Source: JAEYXS01 sp943367715 (GTDB lineage: Bacteria > Verrucomicrobiota > Verrucomicrobiia > Limisphaerales > JAEYXS01). Taken from it: a stretch of 64,000 nt of DNA. Below are positions 42,392 through 49,946 of this stretch, piece by piece. The position numbers were made by a program, and so were the translations under genes. Numbering within the stretch: the first letter of the stretch is position 1; each line of letters starts with the position of its first letter. The stretch covers positions 1 through 64,000 of the forward strand of contig CALRJY020000036.1 in assembly GCA_943367715.1 (NCBI GenBank). The letters are read 5' to 3'. The notes below the pieces were generated by a model, which saw only the letters and a program-made list of their open reading frames with translations, had not been told where the DNA came from and did not search any database.

Positions 42392-43207
42392 CTAGTTTTG
42401 ACCAGCGCCCAATAGCTCTGCCGCCTTTGCCTGGATATCTTGTTCCCGCATCAGGGATTCACCTACCAGAATCGCCTGCGCCCCGCATGCCTCCAGCCGC
42501 ACCACGTCCTCGCGCTTGTGAATACCGCTTTCCGCCACTAGCAAGCGCTCTTTTTTCAAGCCCGGAATCAGCGTCGCCAACCGTTCCGTCGTGCCCAAGT
42601 CCACCTTGAACACCTTCAAGTCGCGATTGTTCACCCCGATGAATGTCGCCCCCGTCGTCAATGCACGCTTGAGTTCTTCCTCATCGTGCACCTCCACCAG
42701 CGCCGCCAGCCCCGCGCCTTCCGCCAGTTCGCGGAACCGCTTCAATTGGTCATCATCTAGAATCGCCACGATCAACAGGATGCAATCCGCCCCCCACTCC
42801 GCCGCTTGCATGATCTGACGCTCATCGATGATGAAGTCCTTCCGCAAGAGCGGCAGCTTCACCACCTGCCGGATGGCCTTCAGATATTCCGGCGACCCTT
42901 GAAAGAACTTCTCATCCGTCAACACCGAGAGACACGACGCGCCCGCCGCTTCATACTCCAGCGCGATCTTCACCGCATCGAAATCCGCCCGAATGATCCC
43001 CGCCGATGGCGACGCCTTCTTCACTTCCGCGATTAAGCCGACCTTGCCCATACGTGGCTGACGCAATGCCGCGACGAAATCCCGCCGCTCACCCCGCTTC
43101 GCCATCACCGCCCGGATCTCTACCTCCGTCGGAATGCGCGCGGGCAGTTCGGCTATCTCCAGCCGCTTCTGCGCCACGATCGTATCGAGTATGTTCGCTC
43201 TGCTCAT
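42392..43207 (-). CDS. trpC: Indole-3-glycerol phosphate synthase
   Basis: 271 residues, monofunctional. Signatures ILDTIVAQKRLEIAEL, LIAEVKKASPSAG (catalytic Lys), LPLLRKDFIIDERQI (catalytic Lys), FIGVNNRDLKVFKVD and LLVAESGIH. It follows prfB by 6 bases on the same strand, so trpC and prfB share a transcript, while trpA is elsewhere. Confidence 0.97.
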   Translation of the reverse strand: MSRANILDTIVAQKRLEIAELPARIPTEVEIRAVMAKRGERRDFVAALRQPRMGKVGLIAEVKKASPSAGIIRADFDAVKIALEYEAAGASCLSVLTDEKFFQGSPEYLKAIRQVVKLPLLRKDFIIDERQIMQAAEWGADCILLIVAILDDDQLKRFRELAEGAGLAALVEVHDEEELKRALTTGATFIGVNNRDLKVFKVDLGTTERLATLIPGLKKERLLVAESGIHKREDVVRLEACGAQAILVGESLMREQDIQAKAAELLGAGQN

Positions 43208-43213
43208 GCTCGC

Positions 43214-44360
43214 TTATTCATCGTCCATGGAGGCACCTTGGATGCGCTTGGTCGGACACCCCGCGCGCAACCACGCATTCACATACGCGTCCAGTTCACC
43301 ATCCATCACCCCCTGCACATCGCTCGTCTCACAACCCGTGCGCAAGTCCTTCACCATCCGATACGGCTGGAACACATAACTCCGGATCTGGTTGCCCCAG
43401 GACACACTGCCCTTGTCTCCGTAGAAGCGCTCCATCTCGTTCTTCTGCTCATCCTGCCGCAGCGCGAACAGCTTCGAGACCAGCAACGTCATCGCTGTGT
43501 GCCGGTTCTGATGCTGCGACCGCTCCGTCTGCGAGGCCGCCACGAGGCCCGTCGGGATGTGCGTGATACGCACCGCCGTCTCCACCTTGTTCACGTTCTG
43601 ACCGCCCTTGCCGCCGGAACGATACGTGTCCACACGCAACTCATCAGGCGGAATCGTGATGTTCGGATCCGTCTCCTCGATCTCCGCCATCGCATCCACG
43701 CTGGCGAAGCTCGTGTGCCGCCGTTGATTCGAGTCAAACGGCGAGATGCGCACCAGGCGATGCACCCCACGTTCGGCTTTGCAAAAGCCATACGCCATAT
43801 CGCCCTTCACCATCATCGTCACACTCTTCACCCCCGCTGTTTCACCCGGCAGCAAATCCGTGACCTCGAACGTCCAGCCACGCGATTCAAACCACCGCTG
43901 ATACATCCGCATCAACATGCTCGCCCAGTCACACGACTCCGTGCCACCCGCACCTGCATTGATGCTGAAGATGCAATTCCGCTTATCAAAAGGCCCGTTG
44001 AGGAAAATCCGCAACTCCAACGCATCCAGTGCCGCTTGCACCTTCAGGGTGTCGCGTTCGACTTCCTTCGCCATCGGTATCTGGACCTCCGGCGGCTCCG
44101 CCTCGCCCAGTTCGATCATCACCGCCAGATCTTCGAGCTGCTTCTCGGCCGCGATGAATGGCTCCACCTTCTTCTTGAGCGAGTTCGATTCGTCGATGAA
44201 TTTCTGGGCCTTCTCACGAACGTCCCAGAAGTTATCCCGCGTCATCTCGGCGTCTATCTCCGCGATGCGCTTATGTGCTCCCGGCACGTCAAAGAAACCT
44301 CCGTAATTGGGAGGCTTTATCCTGTGCCGTGGCCAACGTCTGCTTTGCCGTCTCGAACAT
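43214..44360 (-). CDS. prfB: Peptide chain release factor 2, with programmed +1 frameshift
   Basis: Reads stop codons UGA and UAA. The coding sequence starts at ATG 44360: 23 codons (MFETAKQTLATAQDKAS...RRFL) end at CTT-TGA (TGA 44289-44291). A +1 shift onto GAC (44290-44288) continues in the downstream frame to 43214, giving 381 residues: DVPGAHKRIAEID, SPF anticodon motif (RISPFDSN), and GGQ in GGKGGQNVNKV. The shift site GGAGG-TTT-CTT-TGA-C has the slippery CTT, in-frame TGA and upstream SD-like GGAGG of the Escherichia coli site. An apparent single frame from 44371 (TTG) is an artefact of not applying the shift. Confidence 0.95.
44286..44303 (-). promoter_or_regulatory. RF2 autoregulatory frameshift site
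   Basis: Minus strand GGAGGTTTCTTTGAC: an SD-like GGAGG three bases before the slippery CTT, then TGA C. When RF2 is scarce, slow termination at TGA favours the +1 shift and makes more RF2. Confidence 0.93.
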
Positions 44361-44453
44361 AGAACCGCCAATGTAAGAAACCCCCACGCCCTTTGCCCAG
44401 CAGATTTTCACCCCACCCCAACCGTGCTTCGCCTCTCTTCCCTCAACCTTTAA

Positions 44454-44762
44454 CTAAGCCGGCTGTAACACATGCAGCTTCACCGAAGCCACATAATCCT
44501 TCACCTTCACCCGATACTCCAGCATGTGGGGCGCTTGCAGATGCGCTTCCAAGGCCGCCATATCCGTCCACTTCTCCACCACCGTCACCACATCTTCCCG
44601 CGCGTGACCTTGGGCCGGGATGGACGTCTGGACATCGATCGTCGGTCCATACTCGTAGCATCCATCCTCCGCATGCACCAAAGGAACGATCTGATGGAAC
44701 TCCTGCAAAAACGCCGGACGCTTGCCCGGATGCAGTTCAATTGTAGCGATAACGTGGATCAT
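44454..44762 (-). CDS. Antibiotic biosynthesis monooxygenase-like (YgiN type) protein
   Basis: 102 residues from ATG 44762 (MIHVIATIELHPGK). ABM fold: IATIELHPGKRPAFLQEFHQIVP, EDGCYEYGPTIDV, VVTVVEKWTDMAALEAHLQAPHM. This small dimeric ferredoxin-like fold includes quinol monooxygenases and detoxifying enzymes. The upstream in-frame nine residues are unlikely to be part of it. Convergent region with prfB on the same strand. Confidence 0.85.
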   Translation of the reverse strand: MIHVIATIELHPGKRPAFLQEFHQIVPLVHAEDGCYEYGPTIDVQTSIPAQGHAREDVVTVVEKWTDMAALEAHLQAPHMLEYRVKVKDYVASVKLHVLQPA

Positions 44763-44889
44763 TAATCCCCATTCCCGCCGAAACAGCACGAGAAGTCAAC
44801 CGCCCATCACTGCAAAAATTGGCACTATCCTGCTTTTTAACTGCTCCCACCCGCCCAGATCGAGAGACCCGCTTAAAGGGCACAAATGT

Positions 44890-44936
44890 TCTCCCTCTCC
44901 TCTCAATGAGGAGAGGGCCGGGGTGAGGAGTGAGCG
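44890..44936. repeat. Dispersed palindromic repeat, copy 5
   Basis: TCTCCCTCTCCTC, loop TCAAT, GAGGAGAGGGCCGGGGTGAGGAGTGAG, in the otherwise empty 44763-45089 gap between the divergent monooxygenase and reductase genes. Confidence 0.8.
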
Positions 44937-45089
44937 AGCCTGAGGCTATTTTCGCTAAAAAAACTCTGATTTCATTCATTCTGCACCCAGCAAAGTCCTT
45001 TACAGAGCATTTTCCCTGCCTCTATCTTGGTTCGCCTTTTTTAGTGATGGTTTTGATTGTGTCGTTTGAAAAATTGAAATTGAAATCGT

Positions 45090-45812
45090 ATGGCGAAACA
45101 GATTGTTGAAATGTTGGTGGAACAGGTGACCATGGAGTTGCCTGACGTGAAGACCGTGCGCTTGAAGTGGCCCGAAGGCTATGACCCGGGTGACTTCAAG
45201 ACCGGCCAGTTCATCACCGTTTACTGGCCCCACAAACCCAAGTACAAACGCGCTTACTCCCTCTCCTCCTGCGCCTTGGACAAGGGCTTCTATGAAGTCT
45301 CCATCAAGCGCGATGGCAAGATGGGCACCAGCGTCGTGGATTGGGCGGAAGTCGGCGACAAGATGTTCGTCATCCCCCCGGTCGGCAAGTTCCTCCCCGT
45401 CTTCGACCCGCCGAACAAGCACCTCATCTGTGTGGCCGGCGGTTCGGGCGTCACGCCGTTCCGCGGTTTCGTCCGTGAAGCCACCGAGCGCAAGCTGAGC
45501 ACGAAGATCACCATCCTCTACACCGTCCGCACCCCGATGGACATCATCTTCGAGAAAGAGTTCCGCGAACTCGAAGCGCGGAACCCGCATTTCAAGTTCC
45601 ACGTCACCTGCACCCGCCTCGCCCCGGATTCCGACTGGACCGGCCGCCGTGGCCGTATCACCCCGGAATGGGTGCGCAGCTTCGTGAGCGACGCCGCGAA
45701 CACCGTGTTCTACGCCTGCGGGACGAACGCCATGGTGGAAGCCGTCGAATACCTCGTGCTCCATGACCTGGCCCTGCCAAAGGAACAGATGAAGCTGGAG
45801 AAGTGGGGCTAA
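45090..45812 (+). CDS. Ferredoxin-reductase-like FAD/NAD(P)-binding oxidoreductase
   Basis: 240 residues: FAD domain (about 1-100; PGDFKTGQFITVYWP, RAYSLSSC) and NAD(P) domain (about 105-235; LICVAGGSGVTPFRGFVREA, ILYTVRTPMDIIFEKEF, FYACGTNAMVEAV). It belongs to the group that carries electrons between NAD(P)H and a partner, but has no [2Fe-2S] domain, so a separate ferredoxin or oxygenase is needed. None is adjacent. A strong terminator follows 80 bases after the stop. Confidence 0.9.
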   Translation: MAKQIVEMLVEQVTMELPDVKTVRLKWPEGYDPGDFKTGQFITVYWPHKPKYKRAYSLSSCALDKGFYEVSIKRDGKMGTSVVDWAEVGDKMFVIPPVGKFLPVFDPPNKHLICVAGGSGVTPFRGFVREATERKLSTKITILYTVRTPMDIIFEKEFRELEARNPHFKFHVTCTRLAPDSDWTGRRGRITPEWVRSFVSDAANTVFYACGTNAMVEAVEYLVLHDLALPKEQMKLEKWG

Positions 45813-45818
45813 GACCTC

Positions 45819-46148
45819 ATGAGCGCCAGCACCTCCATACTCCAAAAGAGAATCGAGATCTGGACCAGCTTCTCCCCGGAGATTAGCTCAGCTCTGACCA
45901 AGAACATCCTTGGTCAGAGCTTTTTTCTTTTGCTGACCAGCACGGCCTTGGATAGCGGCCTCTCGTTTCAAATCATCGGCATGAGTGCCGCGTGGTATTG
46001 GATCGCCATCTTCCCCATCCTCTGGCGTCGCCCCAAGACCACGAATAAATTCGAACTAAGCCTGATTCGCATCGGCTTCGTCTGCCTCCTTCCCTTGACC
46101 ATTCTCTCAACACCCACATGGGGCTGGCTCCGCGAACTGATTAAGTAA
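45819..46148 (+). CDS. Possible small membrane protein overlapping a terminator
   Basis: 109 residues with hydrophobic segments (SFFLLLTSTALD, MSAAWYWIAIFPILW, IGFVCLLPLTILST). It starts 7 bases after the reductase stop, but a perfect 12-bp terminator with six T lies inside its first third (45891-45926) and would cut most messages. A shorter version from ATG 45981 (MSAAWYWIAIF) would start after the terminator. No family recognised. Confidence 0.4.
   Translation: MSASTSILQKRIEIWTSFSPEISSALTKNILGQSFFLLLTSTALDSGLSFQIIGMSAAWYWIAIFPILWRRPKTTNKFELSLIRIGFVCLLPLTILSTPTWGWLRELIK
45891..45926 (+). terminator. Intrinsic terminator after flavin reductase gene
   Basis: GCTCTGACCAAG, loop AACATC, CTTGGTCAGAGC (12 bp, perfect), then TTTTTTC. 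It ends the reductase message and lies inside the frame 45819-46148. Confidence 0.9.
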
Positions 46149-46243
46149 GTGCCGATATTCGCCAAGCGCTGCTAAATGTTCTCACCCACAAGTCTGACTC
46201 AGTCCAAATTGCGACCAAACTCGCATAGGCACTGGAAATGTTA

Positions 46244-46283
46244 CCTCCTTCTCCTTGGGGAGAAGGCCGGGATGAGGGGGAAG
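46244..46283. repeat. Dispersed palindromic repeat, copy 6
   Basis: CCTCCTTCTCC, TTGG, GGAGAAGGCCGGGATGAGGGGG. A variant of the CTCCCTCTCC family between the small membrane frame and gcvT. The gcvT leader has no glycine riboswitch that I can see. Confidence 0.7.
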
Positions 46284-46406
46284 GAATCGTAACTAAGGAA
46301 AGTCCATCTGCCTTTCACAGTATCCGGTAGATTTTCCCTGCGCCACCCCGCTTGCTTTCTGCTCCCACTCTCAGGTAGCGTCCTCTCATCATTACGCGCT
46401 GCTAAT

Positions 46407-47549
46407 ATGTCCCTGAAACAAACGCCCCTCTACGCCACCCATCAAGCCCTCGGTGGTCGCCTCATCGAATTCGGCGGCTGGGAGATGCCCGTGCAATACA
46501 CCAGCATCATCGATGAACACCAGACCGTGCGAAACGCCGCTGGCGTCTTCGACATCTGCCACATGGGCGAAGTCTTCATCAGCGGCGCCAGCGCCCTCAC
46601 TTTCCTGAACCGCCTGCTCACCAACGACGCGAGCAAGCTCGCCGTGGGCCAGGGCCAATACACCCAGATGTGCCAGGAAGACGGCGGCACCGTGGATGAT
46701 CTCTACCTCTACCGCCTGACCGATAAAGAATACCTGCTCATCATCAACGCCTCCCGCATCGAGGCCGACGTCGCCTGGATGCAGTTGCAACTCTCCAGTT
46801 TCCCCGGCCAACACCTGCTGACTTTCGAGAATCGCTCGGACAAATACGGCGCCATCGCCATCCAAGGCCCGAAAGCCGTCGAGTTCATCAACGACGTTTT
46901 CCCCGGTGGCTCTCACGCAGGCACCCACGTCCATCGCGTCACTGAGTTGCATAAAAATCAGATCGCGACCTTCAATCTCAAAGGCACCGGCTGGCTTTGC
47001 TGGGTCGCCCGCACTGGTTACACGGGAGAAGACGGTTTCGAGATCGTCACCACCGCCTCCAAAGTGCTGGAAGTCTGGGACGCCCTCATGGAAGCCGGTC
47101 AATCTCACGGCCTCAAGCCCGCCGGTCTCGGTGCCCGCGATACCTTGCGCACGGAAGTCTGCTACCCCCTCTACGGCCACGAACTCGACGAAAAGACCAG
47201 CCCCATCGAAGCCGGCCTCGGCAGCTTTGTCTCCTTCGAGAAAGGCCCCTTCATCGGCCACGACGCCTTGCTCGCCCAGAAAACCAAAGGCCCACAAAAA
47301 CGCTGCGTCGCCTTCAAGATGACCGACAAGTGCGCCCCGCCCCGCCCCGGTTACACCGTGTGGAATGGTGAGACGCAAGTCGGCCAGGTCGTCAGCGGCA
47401 CGCTGAGCCCCAGCCTGAATGCCGGCATCGGCCTCGCCTACGTGCAGCCGGAACTGGCCAAGAAAGACACCGTCATCCACATCGATATCCGCGGGAAGAA
47501 GTTCGCCGCCCAAGTCGTCGGCAAACCCATTTATCGAAAAGCTGTTTGA
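46407..47549 (+). CDS. gcvT: Aminomethyltransferase (glycine cleavage T protein)
   Basis: 380 residues. Transfers the methylene of lipoyl-bound aminomethyl to tetrahydrofolate. Signatures: MSLKQTPLYATHQALGGRLIEFGGWEMPVQY start, FDICHMGEVFISG, NDASKLAVGQGQYTQM, TGYTGEDGFEI and GARDTLRTEVCYPLYGHEL. gcvH follows 282 bases later, separated by an inverted-repeat element. Confidence 0.97.
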   Translation: MSLKQTPLYATHQALGGRLIEFGGWEMPVQYTSIIDEHQTVRNAAGVFDICHMGEVFISGASALTFLNRLLTNDASKLAVGQGQYTQMCQEDGGTVDDLYLYRLTDKEYLLIINASRIEADVAWMQLQLSSFPGQHLLTFENRSDKYGAIAIQGPKAVEFINDVFPGGSHAGTHVHRVTELHKNQIATFNLKGTGWLCWVARTGYTGEDGFEIVTTASKVLEVWDALMEAGQSHGLKPAGLGARDTLRTEVCYPLYGHELDEKTSPIEAGLGSFVSFEKGPFIGHDALLAQKTKGPQKRCVAFKMTDKCAPPRPGYTVWNGETQVGQVVSGTLSPSLNAGIGLAYVQPELAKKDTVIHIDIRGKKFAAQVVGKPIYRKAV

Positions 47550-47574
47550 GAAAGGACGACGTAGCACGAATCCC

Positions 47575-47722
47575 GTGCTGCCGGATTCCAGCCGGCAGTA
47601 AGGTGAGGTCCGACGTAGCAATAACGTCCCTGCCTGGCGGATTTTCGATTGCGAGCCTGTTGCTCGAGTGCTGCCTTATCGTATGTCACTTGCCCGGACT
47701 GCCGGCTGGAATCCGGCAGCAC
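47575..47722. repeat. Inverted-repeat element between gcvT and gcvH
   Basis: Two perfect 24-base arms (beginning GTGCTGCCGGATTCC at 47575-47598 and its exact reverse complement at 47699-47722) enclose 100 bases that include further related GACGTAGCA motifs. Transcribed from gcvT, it would form a long hairpin. No gene inside. Confidence 0.75.
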
Positions 47723-47831
47723 ATTGACCACCTGCACTTCAGCACCTGGCAAAATGATTAGCGAATGTTTGAAGATGGCTACTTGACCTGTACGCGTTCC
47801 CTGATTTCAATCACCCAGCTTTAAATTTTAT

Positions 47832-48212
47832 ATGTCGAACGTTCCAGCAGATCTGAAATACGCCTCCTCGCACGAATGGGTGCGCGTCTCCGGTGACACC
47901 GCCACCATCGGCATCACTGACCACGCCCAGGCCGAGCTCACCGACATCGTCTTCGTGGAACTGCCGCAAGTCAGTCGCAAGCTCGCCGCCGGTGAAGCCT
48001 GCGCCGTGGTGGAATCCGTGAAGACCGCGAGCGATATCTATTCGCCCGTCTCCGGTGAGATCACCGAAGTGAATCAAGCCATCGCGGACAATCCCGCGCT
48101 CGTGAATCAGGCCGCCTTCGGCAACGGCTGGTTCTTCAAAGTGAAACTCGCCAACCCCGGCGACCTCGCCAAGCTCCTCACGCCGGACGCCTACAAAGCC
48201 CAGATCGGCTAA
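47832..48212 (+). CDS. gcvH: Glycine cleavage system H protein
   Basis: 126 residues, normal length. Carries the aminomethyl group on a lipoyl lysine; the site is in VVESVKTASDIYSPVSG. N-terminal HEWVRVSGDTATIGITDHAQ is typical. Followed by a strong terminator. gcvP is not in the window after it. Confidence 0.97.
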   Translation: MSNVPADLKYASSHEWVRVSGDTATIGITDHAQAELTDIVFVELPQVSRKLAAGEACAVVESVKTASDIYSPVSGEITEVNQAIADNPALVNQAAFGNGWFFKVKLANPGDLAKLLTPDAYKAQIG

Positions 48213-48229
48213 TCATTTTCGCAAAAGCA

Positions 48230-48264
48230 AAAAGCCCCGTCAGCCTAAACTGACGGGGCTTTTA
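48230..48264. terminator. Intrinsic terminator after gcvH
   Basis: AAAGCCCCGTCAG, loop CCTAAA, CTGACGGGGCTTTT. Perfect 13-bp stem; A-run on the left makes it work for the convergent receiver gene as well. Confidence 0.92.
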
Positions 48265-48294
48265 TTTTACCAACCGGGGTTCTTCCCCACAAAT

Positions 48295-48759
48295 TCACGC
48301 CAGCGACCGCGCCAGCTCCGCGCGCGTCAAGGCCGTCTGCAACGGTGCTTCCAAAGCTGCCACCACCCCATCGATCAACTGCCGCAGGGAATAAGGCTTT
48401 TGGATGAAGGATTCCCCCGTCTTTTCCAATCCGACCAATTCCGGGCTGAAACCGCTCGTATAGATCGCCCGCAGATTCGGCCGTTGCTGCCGCAACTTCT
48501 TCACCAGATCAACACCAGTGCTCCGGTCCGGGATCATCACATCCGTAAACACCACATCGATCTCCCGCTGATGCCGCTGCCAGAGCCACAAGGCCGATTG
48601 CTCCGACGTGGCCTCGAACACCCGGAAACCTTCCTGCTGGAATACGTGGCGGTTCATCTCCATGAGGTGCGGATCATCCTCCACTAAAAGCAGCCCCGGC
48701 AGGCGTTCTCCCGTTGGCACCAGTTGCGTCATTCCGTTTGGTTGCTTGTATGCGCTCAT
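48295..48759 (-). CDS. Stand-alone response regulator receiver
   Basis: 154 residues from ATG 48759 (MSAYKQPNGMTQ). One receiver domain: LLLVEDDPHLMEMNRHVFQQEGF, VVFTDVMIPDRSTGVDLV, FIQKPYSLRQL. The receiver is like those at the end of multi-PAS hybrid kinases. No output domain; no kinase adjacent. The longer open frame to 48879 adds a non-family leader. Confidence 0.88.
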   Translation of the reverse strand: MSAYKQPNGMTQLVPTGERLPGLLLVEDDPHLMEMNRHVFQQEGFRVFEATSEQSALWLWQRHQREIDVVFTDVMIPDRSTGVDLVKKLRQQRPNLRAIYTSGFSPELVGLEKTGESFIQKPYSLRQLIDGVVAALEAPLQTALTRAELARSLA

Positions 48760-49116
48760 AGGTTTATTTGGTTTATACTGTCTTACTGTCTCTGATTTCG
48801 AACATCTTCCGTCCCATCTCAGGACAGATGTTCTTTTCTGTTTCTTCCCATCCCCATTCACGCGTATCCCCACCGCCATCCACTATCCCGCTCCCACTCA
48901 GAGTCTTATACGTCTCGACAGCATTCCCACCTTTGCTTCTTCAGACCGGCTGTCTGACCTGTCTTTAGCACTGCCCATGCCAAGACTGGGGTGAACACCT
49001 GATTGACTGAAGTAGTAGCCAGAAACGTGGATGTTACTCTTTGACAAATGGTAGATGGAAAATCAAGATTGGCTCCAATAACAAGGGTCTGCTCTTATTA
49101 ACTTGGGATTAAAAGC
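48760..49116. other. Intergenic region, no feature seen
   Basis: About 350 bases between divergent genes. No frame, repeat or terminator that I can support; presumably the two promoters. Confidence 0.5.
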
Positions 49117-49680
49117 ATGAGCAAACGCGTCGAACTCGTTGCCCCATTTACAATTCCCGCTCTGTGTTGTGTCTGCATGCAGCCCTCGACAACTTCCATC
49201 GAGGCCCGACACAGCCAGTTCATTCCGCTCGGTCCGGCAGTGCATGTCACCTCCTCTGAGGTCCCAATACCGTTCTGCGCTTTGCATTCCAAGCAGACGC
49301 GCTTCAAGATGAAACTCTGCAATTATGCCATGATTAGCTGTTATCTCATGATAGCAGTAGGATACGGCATCGCGGACATGTATGTTTCCCAGATGTATGG
49401 ATACCGATTGCTGGATCGTCCAATCCATCTTCTCTGGTTTTTCTCTATCGCGGCTCTGGCTATCTTCTTCGGGTTTTATGAACGCGCCCAAATGCCGGTC
49501 AGGCTCAATGCAGCTAAGACAGAGAAAATGCGGTTTTCCGGTTCATCTCCATTGGCAAAGGTGATTCTGGATTGCGACAATGAAACGTTCGCGCAAGCCG
49601 TCTTGCACGCGAACAAGGAAACGCCACCACCCTCGCGACCGAACGGCACAGCGTCCCAGCATCTCTCAATTGGTGCTTAA
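49117..49680 (+). CDS. Hypothetical two-TM membrane protein with Cys-rich N-terminus
   Basis: 187 residues. The N-terminal segment has a CCVCMQ motif and a later FCALH that could form a small metal site. Two membrane helices follow (about 68-88, MISCYLMIAVGYGIADMY, and about 103-120, LLWFFSIAALAIFFGFY), then a cytoplasmic tail with a short domain SPLAKVILDCDNETFAQAVLHAN. I do not recognise the family. The opposite-strand frame here is a shadow. Convergent with nothing; just upstream of the SAM riboswitch. Confidence 0.65.
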   Translation: MSKRVELVAPFTIPALCCVCMQPSTTSIEARHSQFIPLGPAVHVTSSEVPIPFCALHSKQTRFKMKLCNYAMISCYLMIAVGYGIADMYVSQMYGYRLLDRPIHLLWFFSIAALAIFFGFYERAQMPVRLNAAKTEKMRFSGSSPLAKVILDCDNETFAQAVLHANKETPPPSRPNGTASQHLSIGA

Positions 49681-49744
49681 CCGAAAAAAGCTATTGACTC
49701 TTTTGATGATTATATCAATCTATCCGTATCCGTTGATACAACGG

Positions 49745-49861
49745 TCTCATTCAGAGTGATTGAGGGACTGGCCCTACGACATCACGGCAACCGGTTGAAG
49801 TGCAACTTCAACGCCAGGTGCTAACCAGCTCGGAACGCAGTGCGTTTCGGGGAAAATGAGA
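49745..49861 (+). ncRNA. SAM-I (S-box) riboswitch
   Basis: The full S-box fold can be drawn: P1 TCTCATT/AATGAGA (49745-49751 with 49855-49861), P2 GTGAT/ATCAC, the conserved GAGGGACTGGCCC kink-turn and pseudoknot core, CGGCAACC, P3 GTTGAAG/CTTCAAC, the GGTGCTAA junction and P4 AACGC/GCGTT. The 3' P1 strand continues as GAGAAGAG, which can instead pair with CTCTTCTC of the downstream terminator. So SAM binding should favour termination and lower expression of the three downstream genes. Confidence 0.95.
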
Positions 49862-49882
49862 AGAGCACAAGAATTAGATTTC

Positions 49883-49919
49883 ACCTCTTCTCGCAACCTC
49901 GGGAAGAGGTTTTTGTTTT
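49883..49919 (+). terminator. SAM-riboswitch-controlled terminator
   Basis: ACCTCTTC, 12-base loop, GAAGAGGT, then TTTTGTTTT. The 5' arm overlaps CTCTTCTC (49885-49892), the partner of the GAGAAGAG antiterminator strand (49858-49865): a standard S-box attenuation switch. Confidence 0.92.
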
Positions 49920-49946
49920 GCCTCTTCCCCACCGAACAGAAGCGAT

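Noticed and set aside
43238..44362. 374-residue plus-strand frame
   Set aside because: Antisense to prfB; His/Arg-rich composition typical of shadows.
44289..44371. prfB frame interruption considered as a pseudogene
   Set aside because: The sequence context is the standard RF2 programmed frameshift, so the gene is intact.
45000..45845. 281-residue minus-strand frame
   Set aside because: Antisense to the flavin reductase.
46149..46406. gcvT leader considered as glycine riboswitch
   Set aside because: None of the conserved glycine-aptamer motifs is visible; it holds a dispersed repeat instead.
46392..47621. 409-residue minus-strand frame
   Set aside because: Antisense to gcvT, which matches its family over its full length.
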